A stretch of DNA of 64,000 nucleotides. Origin: Sorangium cellulosum. Its GTDB lineage: Bacteria; Myxococcota_A; Polyangia; Polyangiales; Polyangiaceae. Each line of letters opens with the position of its first letter. The first letter of the stretch is position 1. Under the pieces are notes generated by a model, which saw only the letters and a program-made list of their open reading frames with translations, was not told the DNA's origin and ran no database searches. The position numbers and the translations under genes are program-made. The stretch lies in NCBI GenBank assembly GCA_020720045.1, contig DYPH01000001.1, positions 46,528 through 110,527 on the forward strand, read 5' to 3'. Below are positions 62,786-64,000 of this stretch, in pieces.

Positions 62786-63952
62786 ATGACCAGGGCGTCA
62801 ATGACTTCGTTGCGCAAGACGACTCGAACCGCCGATTCTACCGGCGACCTCCACATAGGGATCGACGAAAACGGCCTCGGGCCGCTCCTCGGGCCGCTCC
62901 TCGTGACCGGCGCGCTCGCGGAAGTAGTCCCCGGGGCCGACGTCCCGACCGCCTTTGCCCAGCTCGCCGCACGAGCGGGCGACTCGAAAGCGCTCGTCGA
63001 TTTCCACGGTTCGGCGCTCGGCGAAGCGTGGGCGCGCGCCCTCCTCCTCCGCGAGGGGCGACCGGCCGCCACCCCGGCCGCCCTTTTCGACGCGCTCCTC
63101 CTCGAAGCGCGTGACGTCCGCGAAGCGCGTTGCCCGACGGTGACGGCCCGCCAGCGCTGCCTCCAGGACGACCGCCCCTTCGACGCGAGCGACGCCGCCG
63201 TGGAGCAGGCGCTGCGTGACCTCGAACACCTGGAAAAACAAGGAGTTCGCCTGCGTAGTTTCCGTGCTCATAGCCTCTGCGTCGCCATGCTCAACGACGC
63301 CTTCCGAAGCGGCGTCTCCCGTTTTTCCGCCGACCTGCGCGCCATGGAGCTCCTCCTCCTCGACTTTCACGGGACGAATGGCGGGCCGATCTCGGCCATT
63401 TGCGGGAAAGTCGGAGGCTACGAGAAATACGAGCCCCAGTTCCACCACCTGGCGAAGATTCCGAGAACAACTCTGTTTGAGAAGCGGGAAGAAAGTCGCT
63501 ATGAATTCGGCGCACTTTCGAAGGCAGCTCCCGGAAGTCGTCCCCTCGGGACCGTCTCGTTTCTGCGCGATGCCGACGCGACGGCGCCCCTTGTCGGCCT
63601 CGCGTCGCTCGTCGGCAAGTACCTCCGCGATCGCATGATGCGGACGATCGCGCTGTATCATTTGGCAGACGCGACCGCCGTCGACCCGACGATCCTCGCT
63701 GCGCCGAGCGGCTACCACGACCCGGTGACCAAGCGCTTCGTGGCGGCGACGGCGGCGGCGCGTGCAGCAACGGCGCTCCCCGAGAACTGCTTTCTGCGTG
63801 CCGGGAAGGAGGAGAAACCTCCGAAAGCATCAAATGCAAAAAAGGGGGGGAGCCCGAAAGCGTCCCTCCCCCTGTTTACGCCGCCCGGAACCGCCGAAGG
63901 CGGTGAGGAAACGGCGCGCACCGATGCTGCACCGACGACCAACCCCCGCTAG
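62786..63952 (+). CDS. divergent RNase HII-like protein
   Basis: ATG 62786 gives 388 residues; ATG 62801 is an alternative. LHIGIDENGLGPLLGPLLVTGAL matches the RNase HII/HIII opening, with the DENGLG motif in place of DEAGRG. ADATAPLVGLASLVGKYLRDRMM corresponds to the ASI-K-RD-M helix. The middle (about 60-230) is much longer than in RNase HII, including VRLRSFRAHSLCVAMLNDAF and LRAMELLLLDFHGTNG. The active-site Asp/Glu set is partly visible, so nuclease activity is likely but not certain. The last 40 or so residues are a Lys/Pro-rich tail ending in TPPGTAEGGEETARTDAAP, encoded by a family A repeat. Confidence 0.72.
   Translation: MTRASMTSLRKTTRTADSTGDLHIGIDENGLGPLLGPLLVTGALAEVVPGADVPTAFAQLAARAGDSKALVDFHGSALGEAWARALLLREGRPAATPAALFDALLLEARDVREARCPTVTARQRCLQDDRPFDASDAAVEQALRDLEHLEKQGVRLRSFRAHSLCVAMLNDAFRSGVSRFSADLRAMELLLLDFHGTNGGPISAICGKVGGYEKYEPQFHHLAKIPRTTLFEKREESRYEFGALSKAAPGSRPLGTVSFLRDADATAPLVGLASLVGKYLRDRMMRTIALYHLADATAVDPTILAAPSGYHDPVTKRFVAATAAARAATALPENCFLRAGKEEKPPKASNAKKGGSPKASLPLFTPPGTAEGGEETARTDAAPTTNPR
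63881..63920. repeat. family A palindromic element at the 3' end of the RNase HII-like gene
   Basis: The reverse complement matches the thrC copy with few differences over about 38 bases, including GGCGGTTCCGGGCGG and GCGCGCCGTTTCCTC. The inner ACCGCC/GGCGGT stem is intact and the outer arms differ. It is translated in frame on the plus strand. Confidence 0.85.
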
Positions 63953-64000
63953 GTAGCTGCTCGGAATCTCCTTTTCGGAGTGCGACACGTCCTCGCGAAA

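Overview
This window is chromosomal DNA from a high-GC deltaproteobacterium-like organism, most probably a myxobacterium of the Polyangia (Myxococcota). I infer this from several features. There is a MYXO-CTERM-type sorting tail on a secreted lysozyme. There are two Hanks-type Ser/Thr kinases, an FHA-sigma54 activator, a zinc-ribbon/TPR protein and a small conserved protein starting MLPPFIIEQIRRRE. There are also many lipoproteins with Asp/Gly-rich linkers. I saw no rRNA, tRNA, CRISPR array, transposase or phage gene. Coding density is very high and no gap between genes exceeds 300 bases.

Layout. 0-2.7 kb: UPF0158 protein, exported SurA-N-like protein and a BMP-type substrate-binding protein. 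2.7-7.4 kb: an M14 carboxypeptidase diverges from a GH25 lysozyme with MopE and FG-GAP repeats, followed by a lipoprotein; this looks like a wall-degrading or predatory module. 7.4-11.5 kb: gcvH-gcvT, a methyltransferase and metK (one-carbon metabolism). 11.6-16.5 kb: DUF2490 protein, AhpD-like protein, class III aminotransferase and acetyl-CoA synthetase. 17.3-20.2 kb: D-cysteine desulfhydrase-like enzyme, then PII (glnK) and glutamine synthetase. 20.3-27.2 kb: a signalling block in which adenylate cyclase, Ser/Thr kinase and a LysM-FecR envelope protein overlap by 4 bases each and diverge from an FHA-sigma54 regulator. 27.3-32.7 kb: HiPIP, then thrA-thrB-thrC. 32.7-41.3 kb (minus strand): mutS behind two large exported proteins, a 57-residue protein and a lipoprotein. 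41.6-46.4 kb: DUF4350, MoxR, DUF58 and ksgA. 46.4-50.1 kb: zinc-ribbon TPR protein. 50.3-57.6 kb: FAD oxidoreductase, DMT transporter, a second Ser/Thr kinase, a TPR exported protein and a Gly-rich lipoprotein. 57.7-64 kb: trans-sulfuration enzyme, uvrA, DksA/TraR protein and a divergent RNase HII-like protein.

The most unusual feature is a set of short GC-rich palindromic repeats scattered through the window. They lie not only between genes but in frame inside conserved genes. Family A is a hairpin of about 49 bp: it is in thrC, in the 41.4-kb promoter region, at the 3' end of the RNase HII-like gene, and as a diverged relative in front of metK. Family B is a hairpin with an AAATTCG loop, found in thrA and at 41.5 kb. 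Family C is a 36-bp hairpin: it is tandem in a hypothetical gene at 16.8 kb, forms the C-terminus of the FAD oxidoreductase at 50.3 kb, and has a fragment at 57.7 kb. In thrC the element is bounded by a 10-bp direct repeat, and removing one repeat unit (57 bp, 19 codons) restores a normal-looking ThrC. This resembles the protein-inserting palindromic elements of Rickettsia and is the best candidate here for an undescribed mobile element.
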